From JACQFZ01 sp041485885 (GTDB lineage: Bacteria > Pseudomonadota > Gammaproteobacteria > Acidiferrobacterales > Sulfurifustaceae), in the NCBI GenBank assembly GCA_041485885.1, contig JBGPKL010000019.1, positions 1 through 55,932 of the forward strand: a stretch of DNA of 55,932 bases, written 5' to 3'. Position numbers and translations under genes: made by a program. The notes below the pieces were generated by a model. It was not told the DNA's origin. It ran no database searches and saw only the letters and a program-made list of their open reading frames with translations. This document shows, one piece after another, positions 16,934-25,376 of the stretch; the stretch's first letter is position 1, and every line of letters begins with the position of its first letter.

Positions 16934-18721
16934 TTGACTTTGACCACCAAGACGATCGTCCGTCGCATCATCGACGACGGTATACCGGATAGCCTACCCG
17001 CCGAGTTACACCCGGTGTTGAAACGCACCTACCGTGCGCGCCAGGTTTATGCCCAGCAGGAACTCGACCGCTCGTTCGAGCGTCTATTACCGCCGACGCA
17101 GCTCAAGGACATGGACCGGGCCGTGCTCCTTTTGCTCGAGGTATTGTCCGCGCGCGGGCGCATTCTCGTGGTCGCCGACTTCGACGCGGACGGTGCGACG
17201 AGCTGCGCGCTCGTCGTGCGCGCGCTGCGGGAAATGGGCGGCACCGACGTCGAGTATTTGGTGCCGAATCGGTTCGAATACGGTTACGGTCTGACGCCGG
17301 AAATAGTGGCGCTTGCCGCGGAGCGCAAGCCGGATCTCATCATCACGGTCGACAACGGCATCTCTAGCATCGACGGCGTCGCGGCGGCGCGGTCGCGCGG
17401 TATCCGCGTGCTCATAACCGACCATCACCTTCCCGGCGTTGCGCTTCCGGACGCCGATGCGATGGTCAATCCCAATCAGCCGGGCGATATTTTTCCGAGC
17501 AAACATCTCGCCGGAGTCGGTGTTGCGTTTTATCTGATGGCGGCGTTGCGCGCGCGTTTGCGCTCGACGGACTGGTTCATCCAGCGGAACATCGTCGAGC
17601 CGAAGCTCGCCCGCTGGCTCGACTTGGTGGCGCTTGGAACCGTTGCCGATCTCGTGCCGCTCGATCACAACAATCGCATCTTGGTCGGGCAGGGACTGGC
17701 GCGCATGCGCGCGGGACTGCTCTGCGAAGGCATTCGCGCGCTGGCGGCGGTCTCCGGGCGAAGATATGAGCAATTGACGAGCGCCGACCTAGGCTTTTGC
17801 GTTGCACCCAGGCTCAACGCGGCGGGTCGGCTGTCGGATATGTCGCTGGGTATCGAATGCTTGTTGACGGATGAGCCCGAGCGCGCCAGCGCGATCGCAA
17901 CCCAGCTCGACGCGCTGAATCGCGAGCGGCGAAACATAGAGTCGGATATGCAGCAGCAGGCATTAATGCTGGTGCAATCAATCCGCGTGGATGGCGCCAA
18001 TCTTCCGCGTGGCTTGTGCTTATATGACGCGACCTGGCATCAAGGGGTGATCGGCCTGGTCGCTTCGCGCGTCAAAGAGCAGGTTCACCGTCCGGTCATA
18101 GCGTTCGCGCCGGGGAGCGGTACGGAGCTAAAAGGTTCGGCTCGGTCCGTTCCCGGTCTGCATATTCGCGACGCTCTCGATGCGGTCGCCACGCGCCATC
18201 CGGGACTGCTCACGCGCTTTGGCGGCCACGCGATGGCGGCGGGACTTACGCTCCCGTCAGCGCACCTCGATCGCTTTCGGTTGGCGTTCGATGAGGAAGT
18301 CAGTCGGCGCTTGAGCGATGAGGACCTGCACGGCCGAATCCTAAGCGACGGCGAATTGACCGACGACGAGCTAAGCATCGAGGTGGCGGAGTTGCTGCGC
18401 CAGGCGGGCCCGTGGGGCCAGAGTTTTCCGGAGCCGATGTTCGACGGCGTGTTCGACGTCGTCGATCGCAGGGTCGTCGGTGAGCGGCATCTGAAGCTAC
18501 TTTTACGCCAGCAGGCGCCGGTCTCGAACGGAGTCGGGGGACCTGTCGCGGGCAAAGTCGAGGGACGAAGACGCCTGGAGGCGATCGGCTTTCACCTCGC
18601 GCCGGAGGGAAACGTCCCGGACTGGACGCGCATTCACGCTGCCTACCGGCTGGAACTGAATGAGTATCGCGGCACGCGGACAGTGCAATTGGTGTTAGAG
18701 CACGTGGACCCGCTCGGTTAA
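16934..18721 (+). CDS. recJ: Single-stranded-DNA-specific exonuclease RecJ
   Basis: A 595-residue 5'-3' single-strand DNA exonuclease used in recombination and mismatch repair. The DHH-family motifs are present: VVADFDADGATS (motif I), ITVDNGISS, the signature ITDHHLPG, and the DHHA1-type C-terminal motif RFGGHAMAAGLTL. OB-fold region at the C-terminus. It starts at TTG 16934 (another TTG six bases on). Length is close to E. coli RecJ (577). Confidence 0.95.
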   Translation: MTLTTKTIVRRIIDDGIPDSLPAELHPVLKRTYRARQVYAQQELDRSFERLLPPTQLKDMDRAVLLLLEVLSARGRILVVADFDADGATSCALVVRALREMGGTDVEYLVPNRFEYGYGLTPEIVALAAERKPDLIITVDNGISSIDGVAAARSRGIRVLITDHHLPGVALPDADAMVNPNQPGDIFPSKHLAGVGVAFYLMAALRARLRSTDWFIQRNIVEPKLARWLDLVALGTVADLVPLDHNNRILVGQGLARMRAGLLCEGIRALAAVSGRRYEQLTSADLGFCVAPRLNAAGRLSDMSLGIECLLTDEPERASAIATQLDALNRERRNIESDMQQQALMLVQSIRVDGANLPRGLCLYDATWHQGVIGLVASRVKEQVHRPVIAFAPGSGTELKGSARSVPGLHIRDALDAVATRHPGLLTRFGGHAMAAGLTLPSAHLDRFRLAFDEEVSRRLSDEDLHGRILSDGELTDDELSIEVAELLRQAGPWGQSFPEPMFDGVFDVVDRRVVGERHLKLLLRQQAPVSNGVGGPVAGKVEGRRRLEAIGFHLAPEGNVPDWTRIHAAYRLELNEYRGTRTVQLVLEHVDPLG

Positions 18722-18764
18722 AACCAGCGCGCTAAACGTGTAAATTAGCCGCCGGACCGCGGTC

Positions 18765-19652
18765 ATGACGAAAACCCTCGAAGATTTTGTCGGAAACACA
18801 CCTTTAGTGCGGCTGCAACGCTTGCCCGGCCGCACGTCGAATGTCGTGCTCGCCAAGCTCGAGGGCAACAACCCGGCCGGTTCGGTAAAGGATCGTCCCG
18901 CGCTTTTCATGATCAAGCATGCCGAGCGACGCGGCCAGATCAAACCCGGCGACACGTTAATCGAAGCCACCAGCGGCAACACCGGAATCGCGCTCGCGAT
19001 GGTGGCGGCGACGAAGGGCTATCGCATGGTGCTCATCATGCCCGAGCACATGAGCCTCGAGCGACGCGCCGCCATGAAAGCGTTCGGTGCGGAAATCGTT
19101 TTGGTGTCGCAGCAGGCGGGCATGGAGGGCGCGCGCGATCTGGCGCAGCGCATGCAGGCGGAAGGAAAAGGTTTGGTGCTTGATCAGTTCGCGAACCCCG
19201 ACAATCCGCTGGCGCACTATGAGGGAACGGGTCCGGAGATCTGGCGCGATACCGAAGGGCGCATCACGCATTTCGTGGGCTCCATGGGGACGACAGGCAC
19301 TATCATGGGTGTGTCGCGCTTTCTCAAGGAAAAAAACCGCGCGATTCAAATCATCGGCGTGCAACCGGCGCCGGGCTCCGCGATCCCCGGCATCCGCGCG
19401 TGGCCCAAGGAATACCTTCCGAAGATCTACGACGCGTCGCGCGTCGATCGCGTCATCGAAGTCACCCAGGCGCAGGCGGAGGAAACCACGCGTCGCCTCG
19501 CGCGCGAGGAAGGCATCTTCTGCGGCATCTCCTCCGGCGGCACGACGCAAGCGGCCTTGCGTCTGTCCGACGAAGTGACCAACGCCGTGATCGTCGTGAT
19601 CATCGCCGACCGCGGCGATCGCTATCTTTCGACCGGCGTATTTCCGGAGTAG
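18765..19652 (+). CDS. cysM: Cysteine synthase B
   Basis: A 295-residue PLP-dependent O-acetylserine sulfhydrylase. The PLP lysine is K42 in NPAGSVKDRPA; the substrate loop ATSGNTGIALAMVAA and the phosphate loop VGSMGTTGTIMG are intact. GNNPAGS with the short length and the C-terminal IADRGDRYLSTGVF favours CysM over CysK. It once lay directly before the exonuclease gene whose first 60 bases remain at 19663. Confidence 0.94.
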   Translation: MTKTLEDFVGNTPLVRLQRLPGRTSNVVLAKLEGNNPAGSVKDRPALFMIKHAERRGQIKPGDTLIEATSGNTGIALAMVAATKGYRMVLIMPEHMSLERRAAMKAFGAEIVLVSQQAGMEGARDLAQRMQAEGKGLVLDQFANPDNPLAHYEGTGPEIWRDTEGRITHFVGSMGTTGTIMGVSRFLKEKNRAIQIIGVQPAPGSAIPGIRAWPKEYLPKIYDASRVDRVIEVTQAQAEETTRRLAREEGIFCGISSGGTTQAALRLSDEVTNAVIVVIIADRGDRYLSTGVFPE

Positions 19653-19662
19653 TTGCCTCGAC

Positions 19663-19770
19663 ATGAACGTCCTAGCCTTCGACATTGAAACCGTTCCGGA
19701 CGTCGATACCGGACGGCGTCTGCAAACTGTGTCCCGACGGTGGTCAGTACATTGGCTCTCAATGACCTGA
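19663..19770 (+). pseudogene. 5' remnant of the DnaQ-like exonuclease gene
   Basis: A 35-codon frame starting 10 bases after cysM. Its first 20 residues, ending VDTGRRL, match the N-terminus of the full exonuclease at 22663 with only two conservative changes (V/I twice). At DNA level the 60 bases differ at 13 positions, nearly all third codon positions, so the two are diverged alleles rather than a recent copy. Homology stops abruptly after the Leu codon at 19722. This marks the left edge of an insertion or allele exchange. Confidence 0.85.
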
Positions 19771-19795
19771 GTTTAGCGGCCGAAAAAGGTGTCGA

Positions 19796-20704
19796 ATGAA
19801 CCAGCAGGTTTCTGGGTATTTATTCGAGATGAATAGCGCGGGCCTCGAGGAGTTCATTTCCACCAAGGAAGGAGCTTTAAACGTTATCGAACAACTACGC
19901 GGCGGTGCCAAGAGCCGTTTACCTTATGATCAGATTCGAGCGTATATATCTGCGTTGGCTAAACGAGGTGTGTATCAGACTTACTCGCTGCCAGAAGAAC
20001 TTCCTATCCACCGTGCAAGGAGGCTGCCGACGAACAAGAAATGTTTCTCGTCAGCGGCCGAATTGGGGCCTCCCTCAGCCGATGAAACAACCGCCTATGG
20101 GCGTTGTCACCAACCGAGTCGTCCTCTCTGTTACTGTTCACTCTATGAAGACACGGCGCTTGCCGAGGTCAATGCGGAATTGGGAGAGCGCTATGTCATT
20201 TCGACCTTCAAGGTACCGAAAGATATCGTTGTCATTCCAATCGGGGAGTTCGATTACTTTCGGCGCACTCGACGAACCTACATTGGCCATGACACGCCAG
20301 GGTCAGCAAAGCCTTATGAAAAAGCGCTTGCCGGAGAGGATTGGGTCGTATCCGCACTTATCGACGCGTTTCTGGCGGATGAATTCATCAAGCCGGCAAC
20401 AACCGATACGGACTACAAGATAACAAGCGCCTTCTCGGACGTTCTCTTAAACGGTGACTTGAATCCCTCGAAACAGATAGACGCTATCATCTACCCAAGT
20501 GTTGCTTTCCGGGAAGGCATGAACTTTGCCATCCTGCCTGAAGCGTATAAATCAAAGATGGAGTTGGTCGAGGCCGAGACAAAGATCATAGAGATCACCG
20601 GAGTCTTTGGTTACGGGATTTATTCTTGGAAGCAACTAAAAACGCTCAAACCGGTCACGTCTGACGGGGTTCTCGATTGGGAAGCATCACCGGATAAAAC
20701 GTAA
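19796..20704 (+). CDS. RES-domain protein
   Basis: A 302-residue protein with a RES domain in its C-terminal two thirds. RES proteins of toxin-antitoxin systems degrade NAD+. The name-giving residues can be placed: Arg in PIHRARRLP (near 72), then GRCHQPSRPLCYCSLYEDTALAEV with the Glu, and Ser in YPSVAFREGMNFAI. An N-terminal extension of about 65 residues precedes it, as in longer RES proteins. No antitoxin gene (Xre/MbcA type) is adjacent, unlike classic RES-Xre pairs. Codon use is more A/T-rich than the neighbours, suggesting acquisition with the flanking insertion. Activity is inferred only. Confidence 0.75.
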   Translation: MNQQVSGYLFEMNSAGLEEFISTKEGALNVIEQLRGGAKSRLPYDQIRAYISALAKRGVYQTYSLPEELPIHRARRLPTNKKCFSSAAELGPPSADETTAYGRCHQPSRPLCYCSLYEDTALAEVNAELGERYVISTFKVPKDIVVIPIGEFDYFRRTRRTYIGHDTPGSAKPYEKALAGEDWVVSALIDAFLADEFIKPATTDTDYKITSAFSDVLLNGDLNPSKQIDAIIYPSVAFREGMNFAILPEAYKSKMELVEAETKIIEITGVFGYGIYSWKQLKTLKPVTSDGVLDWEASPDKT

Positions 20705-20766
20705 CGGGGTGCGGCCCTTTATAACTGCTTGAGTGAGGTCTAATAATACAACTGAAAAATATCTGC

Positions 20767-22575
20767 ATGCGCGCTACAGGAAAACTGTTCTTAATATTGA
20801 TGTTCGTCGCCGCAGTGGGCGCTTGTGGCGAATCCTCGTCGCCGCCCTCGAAGCAGGAAGCCGCGCCGCCTGCGGAAAATCGCTTGGCGCAATTGCAAAA
20901 GCAGGCGGATTCCGGCGATGCCGACGCACAGTTCGACCTCGGGGTAATGTACCGCGACGGCAAAGGCGTGCCGAAGGATGCCACGAAGGCCATGGAGTGG
21001 CTTCAAAAGGCGGCAGCGCTTGGCAATGCCAAGGCACATCTCTACGTCGGTGGGTTGTACTACGACGGCAAAGATGTGCCGAAGGATCTCGCCAAGGCTG
21101 TGGAGTGGTTTCAGAAGGCGGCGGCGCTGGGGAATGCCGACGCACAGTACATTCTCGGGGATATGTACCACGGCGGCGAAGGTATGCCGAAGAATACCGC
21201 CAAAGCTATCGAGTGGTATCAGAAGGCGGCGGCGCAGGGGAACGCTAACGCACAGTACAGCCTCGGTTTGATATACGACAATGGCGAAGGCGTACCGAAG
21301 GATGCTGCCAAGGCAGTGGAGTGGTATCGGAAAGCTGCGGCGCAGGGGAATGCCGATGCACAGTACAACCTCGCGCGGATGTACGCCCTCGGTGAAGGTG
21401 TACCGAAGGATGCCGTTAAGGCTACGGAATGGACCCAGAAAGCCGCGGCGCACGGGCATGCGGACGCACAGTACCGTCTCGCGAGGACGTACTACCTAGG
21501 CGAAGGTATGCCGAAGAATACCGCCAAGGCGATCGAATGGTTGCAGAAGGCTGCGGCGCAGGGGAATGCCGCCGCACAATACAGCCTCGGGTTGATGTAC
21601 TACAACGGCGAAGGTGTGCCGAAAGATGCCGCCAAGGCCGTGGAGTGGTGGCAGAAGGCGGCGGCGCAGGGGTATGCCAAGGCGCAGGGCGTGCTCGGGT
21701 GGATGTACCACGACGGCGAAGGAGTGCCGAAGGATCGGGTGCTGGCCTATGCGTGGTTCAATCTGGCGGCCGCACAAGGAAAAGAACCTGCGAAAAAAAT
21801 TCGTGATTTAATCACGTTGAGTTCAGCTCAGCGCGCCGAGGCGGAGCGCTTGTCCTCGAACTGGAAGCCGGGGCAGGTGTTGCAGCGCGAGAGCGAGTCG
21901 GCTGCGAGCGCTGGCAACGCGGCATCGGGCAGCGGGACGCTTGCCAAGAAAGGCACCGGGACCGCTTTTGTCGTCAGCACGGAAGGTCACGCCGTCACCA
22001 ACCATCATGTCGTTGCCGGCTGCAAGGAACTGCGGGTTCAAGGGCGCAGCGAATCGATACCGTTGATCACGCGCGACGCGGTCAGCGATCTTGCGTTGCT
22101 CAAAATGCCAGGCGAAACGCGCGCCGCGGCGGCACTGGCGCCGGACCCGGCCAGCCTGCGACAGGGGCAGGACATCGTGGTGTTCGGATTTCCGCTCGAC
22201 AGCGTGCTGTCCTCGGGAGGCAATCTCACGCCGGGGGTGGTGAGCGCGATCACCGGCCTGGGCAACAACAGCAACCAGATTCAAATCACCGCGCCTATCC
22301 AGCCGGGTTCGAGCGGTAGCCCGGTGATGGACAAGAAGGGGCATGTGGTGGGAGTGGTCAGCATGAAGCTCTCGGACGCGGCCATGGCCAAACATACCGG
22401 AAGCTTGCCGCAGAACGTCAATTTCGCGATCAGCGGGCAAACGTTGAAAGCGTTCCTCGATGCCAACAGAGTGCCCTACAAAACCGGATCGTCGTTCTTC
22501 ACTTGGGAGAAATCGCTTGCCAACCTCGGCGACGAGGCGCGTAAATGGACGACAGTAGTGGAGTGCTGGAAGTAA
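20767..22575 (+). CDS. Sel1-repeat lipoprotein with trypsin-like serine protease domain
   Basis: A 602-residue predicted lipoprotein. Signal peptide with lipobox VGAC (Cys20), then eight 36-residue Sel1 (TPR-like) repeats at about residues 46-333, a Ser/Ala-rich linker, and a trypsin-like protease domain from about 395. The triad is intact: His in AVTNHHVVAG, Asp in AVSDLALLKM, Ser in IQPGSSGSPVM. The repeats probably bind protein partners and the protease acts in the periplasm or at a membrane face. The ribosome site before ATG 20767 is weak. It lies with the RES gene inside the segment inserted between cysM and the exonuclease gene. No PDZ domain is seen, so it is not a standard DegP. Confidence 0.88.
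   Translation: MRATGKLFLILMFVAAVGACGESSSPPSKQEAAPPAENRLAQLQKQADSGDADAQFDLGVMYRDGKGVPKDATKAMEWLQKAAALGNAKAHLYVGGLYYDGKDVPKDLAKAVEWFQKAAALGNADAQYILGDMYHGGEGMPKNTAKAIEWYQKAAAQGNANAQYSLGLIYDNGEGVPKDAAKAVEWYRKAAAQGNADAQYNLARMYALGEGVPKDAVKATEWTQKAAAHGHADAQYRLARTYYLGEGMPKNTAKAIEWLQKAAAQGNAAAQYSLGLMYYNGEGVPKDAAKAVEWWQKAAAQGYAKAQGVLGWMYHDGEGVPKDRVLAYAWFNLAAAQGKEPAKKIRDLITLSSAQRAEAERLSSNWKPGQVLQRESESAASAGNAASGSGTLAKKGTGTAFVVSTEGHAVTNHHVVAGCKELRVQGRSESIPLITRDAVSDLALLKMPGETRAAAALAPDPASLRQGQDIVVFGFPLDSVLSSGGNLTPGVVSAITGLGNNSNQIQITAPIQPGSSGSPVMDKKGHVVGVVSMKLSDAAMAKHTGSLPQNVNFAISGQTLKAFLDANRVPYKTGSSFFTWEKSLANLGDEARKWTTVVECWK
20902..21765 (+). repeat. Eight tandem 108-base Sel1 coding repeats
   Basis: In-frame units starting at 20902, 21010, 21118, 21226, 21334, 21442, 21550 and 21658, each coding 36 residues with the pattern AAAxGNAxAQYxLGxxY. 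Units 3 and 6 share MPKNTAKAIEW and units 4 and 7 share VPKDAAKAVEW, a 3-unit periodicity that suggests block duplication. Confidence 0.9.
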
Positions 22576-22662
22576 CCAACCATGGCGTCGCCATTAAGTG
22601 GATGAGCGGAGCTGAGAGAAACGCGCTAGTGGCGATAGCGCCTTTACGCCGAGAACACCTAT

Positions 22663-23433
22663 ATGAACATTCTGGCGTTCGACATCGAAACAATCCCCGA
22701 CGTCGACACGGGCCGGCGGCTGTACGATCTCGGCGATCTGAGCGACGCCGATGTCGCCCGTGCGCTCGCCATGAAGCGACGCGAGCAGACCGGCGATTCG
22801 GAATTCTTGCGCCAGCACCTGCATCGCATCGTCGCGATCGCGGCGGTGTTGCGGCACGCCGACACGCTGCGCGTGTGGTCTCTGGGCGAGTCGACCTCCG
22901 ACGAAGCGGAACTGATCCGGCGGTTCTTCGATGGCGTCGAGAAATATACGCCTACGCTCGTGTCGTGGAACGGCGGCAGTTTCGATCTTCCGGTGCTGCA
23001 CTATCGGGCGCTGAAGCACGGTATCCCGGCGCCGCGTTACTGGGAGACGGGCGGAGAAGATCAAAGCTTTCGTTTCAACAATTATCTGAATCGCTTCCAC
23101 GAGCGCCACACCGATTTGATGGATGTGCTCTCGAACTACCAGGCGCGTGCCGCCGCGCCGCTCGATGAGATTGCGGTGATGCTCGGTTTCCCGGGAAAAA
23201 TGGGAAAGAGCGGGGCGCAGGTGTGGGATCAGTATCAGGCCGGAAAAATCGACGACATCCGTAATTATTGCGAAACCGACGCGCTCAACACCTATCTCGT
23301 GTATCTGCGCTACGAGTTGATTCGCGGCAATCTGGACGAGGCGGAGTGGGAGCGGGAAACCGAGCTGCTCCGTTCGGTATTGCACAGCGCCGGCAAGCCG
23401 CACCTGAACGAATTCCTTGCCGCCTGGACCTGA
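22663..23433 (+). CDS. Predicted 3'-5' exonuclease (DnaQ-like, PolB-associated family)
   Basis: A 256-residue RNase H-fold nuclease of the predicted 3'-5' exonuclease family related to DNA polymerase B exonuclease domains. The acidic residues expected for two-metal catalysis are present: D and E in LAFDIETIPD (Exo I), D in SWNGGSFDLPVL (Exo II), and D in YCETDALNTYLVY (Exo III). Length is typical. It is intact although a fragment of a second allele lies at 19663; its own promoter region was replaced by the end of the Sel1-protease segment. Confidence 0.9.
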   Translation: MNILAFDIETIPDVDTGRRLYDLGDLSDADVARALAMKRREQTGDSEFLRQHLHRIVAIAAVLRHADTLRVWSLGESTSDEAELIRRFFDGVEKYTPTLVSWNGGSFDLPVLHYRALKHGIPAPRYWETGGEDQSFRFNNYLNRFHERHTDLMDVLSNYQARAAAPLDEIAVMLGFPGKMGKSGAQVWDQYQAGKIDDIRNYCETDALNTYLVYLRYELIRGNLDEAEWERETELLRSVLHSAGKPHLNEFLAAWT

Positions 23434-23448
23434 TTTATATGATCCTTG

Positions 23449-23526
23449 GAACCGCAGATGAACGCGGATGAACGCAGATTAAAGAAGGTTCTTTATCCGC
23501 GTTTATCTGCGTTCATCCGCGGTTTC
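23449..23526. repeat. Dispersed palindromic intergenic repeat, copy 2
   Basis: Almost the same arms as 13585-13672 (ACCGCAGATGAACGCGGATG and the complement ending CATCCGCGGT), with a different short centre (AAAGAAGGTTCTTTA). It lies between the exonuclease gene and rlmD and forms a long hairpin. Confidence 0.85.
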
Positions 23527-23539
23527 CTATTTTTTTAGC

Positions 23540-24880
23540 ATGAGCGAAGTGTCGGCATCCGTTGCAATTGCGTCGCCCGGCGATACGGCGGTTGCGGTTG
23601 TGGAGTCGCTCACGCACGACGCGCGCGGCGTCGCGCGCATCGACGGCAAAACCACCTTCATCGAGGGCGCTTTGCCCGGCGAGCAGGTCCGCTTTCGCTA
23701 TCACAACAAGCGGGCGCGCTACGACACGGGAACGGTGCTCGACGTGCTCAGTCCAAGCGCGGATCGTGCGACGCCGCCATGCCGCTACTATGGCGTGTGC
23801 GGCGGTTGCTCGCTGCAGCATCTGGCGGCCTCGGCACAGGTATTAGCCAAGCAGCGCGTGCTTGCGGACGCGCTAGCGCACGTGGGCCGCGTGCAGCCGC
23901 GACAATGGCTGGCGCCGGTCCGAGGTCCCGAGACCGCCTACCGCCGCCGCGCACGGCTGGGTGTGCGGTTCGTGCCGAAGAAGGGCGGCGTCCTCGTCGG
24001 CTTTCGCGAGCGCCGCCATTCCTATGTCACGCCGCTCGACCATTGCCTTACGCTCGACGCGCGTCTGGCCGCGCTGCTGCCCGCGATACGCGACGTCGTC
24101 GGCAAGTTATCTAGACCCGATCGGCTCCCGCAGGTGGAGGTCGCCGCCGGAGACGACGCCTGCGCCGCGGTCTTTCGGCATCTCGAACCGCTCAGCACCG
24201 CGGATCTCGCGCACATACGGGAATTCGCCGAAACGTGTGGTGTGGCTTCCTACTTACAGCCGGGGGATCCAGCGACCATCCGGCCGTTCTGGCCGTCTCC
24301 GACGCCGCCGTTGGCGTACGCGCTGCCGGAGTTCGACGTGCGTTTAAATTTTGGGCCGACCGATTTCATTCAAATAAACGCGGCGGTAAATCGTGAGTTG
24401 GTGACGCGCGCGGTTTCCCTCCTCGATGTTGGGCCGCGCGACTGCGTGCTGGATCTCTTTTGCGGTCTCGGCAACTTTACGCTGCCGCTCGCGCGTCGCG
24501 CGGGCCGGGCTGTCGGATGCGAGAGCGACCTTCGGCTGGTCGAGCGCGCCCGCGCTAACGCGCGGCAAAACGGCTCGGAAAATGTCGAGTTTCGCGCCGT
24601 CGATCTCTATCACGTCGGGGTTTCGGGGCTCTTTAGCGACGCGCGCTATGACAAAGTGCTCCTCGATCCGCCGCGCGCGGGTGCACTGGAAGTCATCAAG
24701 GCGCTACCGGCGGACGGCCCCGCGCGTATCGTGTATGTGAGCTGCAATCCGGCCACCTTGGCGCGGGACAGCGAGTACTTGGTGCATGTACTAGGATATC
24801 GGTTAGAAGCAGCGGGAATCGCCGATATGTTTCCGCACACCAGCCATAGTGAAAGCATCGCCTTGTACGTACTTCCGTGA
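23540..24880 (+). CDS. rlmD: 23S rRNA (uracil-1939-C5)-methyltransferase RlmD
   Basis: A 446-residue SAM-dependent methyltransferase that makes 5-methyluridine at 23S position 1939. N-terminal TRAM domain (SLTHDARGVARIDGKTTFIE), iron-sulfur cysteines CRYYGVCGGC plus the later Cys in LDHCLTLD, SAM motif LDLFCGLGNFTLPLARRAG, and the catalytic Cys in YVSCNPATLARD. Full length for the family. It overlaps the next gene by four bases (GTGA). Confidence 0.94.
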   Translation: MSEVSASVAIASPGDTAVAVVESLTHDARGVARIDGKTTFIEGALPGEQVRFRYHNKRARYDTGTVLDVLSPSADRATPPCRYYGVCGGCSLQHLAASAQVLAKQRVLADALAHVGRVQPRQWLAPVRGPETAYRRRARLGVRFVPKKGGVLVGFRERRHSYVTPLDHCLTLDARLAALLPAIRDVVGKLSRPDRLPQVEVAAGDDACAAVFRHLEPLSTADLAHIREFAETCGVASYLQPGDPATIRPFWPSPTPPLAYALPEFDVRLNFGPTDFIQINAAVNRELVTRAVSLLDVGPRDCVLDLFCGLGNFTLPLARRAGRAVGCESDLRLVERARANARQNGSENVEFRAVDLYHVGVSGLFSDARYDKVLLDPPRAGALEVIKALPADGPARIVYVSCNPATLARDSEYLVHVLGYRLEAAGIADMFPHTSHSESIALYVLP

Positions 24881-25374
24881 CCGATTCTTCCGAGTATCAG
24901 ATCGACGTCCACGTGGGCACGCAGACCCTCGTGCTGCGCCAGGGCACGAGCCGCGTGCTAATGAAAGCGCTGATTTCGACCGCACGAAACGGGGTTGGGG
25001 AACGCAAAGACAGCGAGTGCACGCCGCGCGGGCGCCACATCATCCGCGCCAAAATAGGCGCGGATCAGCCGGCCAATGCGGTTTTCGTCTCGCGCCGCCC
25101 GACCGGTGAGATTTTTACGCCGCCGCTGCGCGCCGCCTACCCGGGTCGCGATTGGATCCTGACGCGCATTCTCTGGCTGTCTGGACTCGAGCCCGGCCGC
25201 AATCGGCTGGGTGAGGTCGACACCATGCGCCGCTATGTCTATATCCACGGCTGCCCGGATGAAGATCTGATGGGCGTCCCCGGCTCGCGCGGTTGCATCA
25301 AGATGCGGAATCAAGAAATCATCCGGCTGTTCGATCTGGTGCCGCCCGGTACCTCGATCAGTATTGAGGAATAA
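24877..25374 (+). CDS. L,D-transpeptidase (YkuD) family protein
   Basis: A 165-residue YkuD-domain protein; relatives form or modify peptidoglycan 3-3 cross-links or attach lipoproteins. The catalytic motif is seen as YIHGCPDEDLMGVPGSRGC with the Cys in SRGCIKMRN. There is no signal peptide or membrane anchor, unlike most periplasmic family members, so its location is unclear. GTG start overlaps the rlmD stop, and nagZ, also a cell-wall gene, begins 2 bases after it. Confidence 0.85.
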   Translation: MTDSSEYQIDVHVGTQTLVLRQGTSRVLMKALISTARNGVGERKDSECTPRGRHIIRAKIGADQPANAVFVSRRPTGEIFTPPLRAAYPGRDWILTRILWLSGLEPGRNRLGEVDTMRRYVYIHGCPDEDLMGVPGSRGCIKMRNQEIIRLFDLVPPGTSISIEE

Positions 25375-25376
25375 CC

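Noticed and set aside
20774..21777. Long minus-strand frames under the Sel1 repeats
   Set aside because: Their repetitive protein text is the antisense of the 108-base repeats; no independent start or family.
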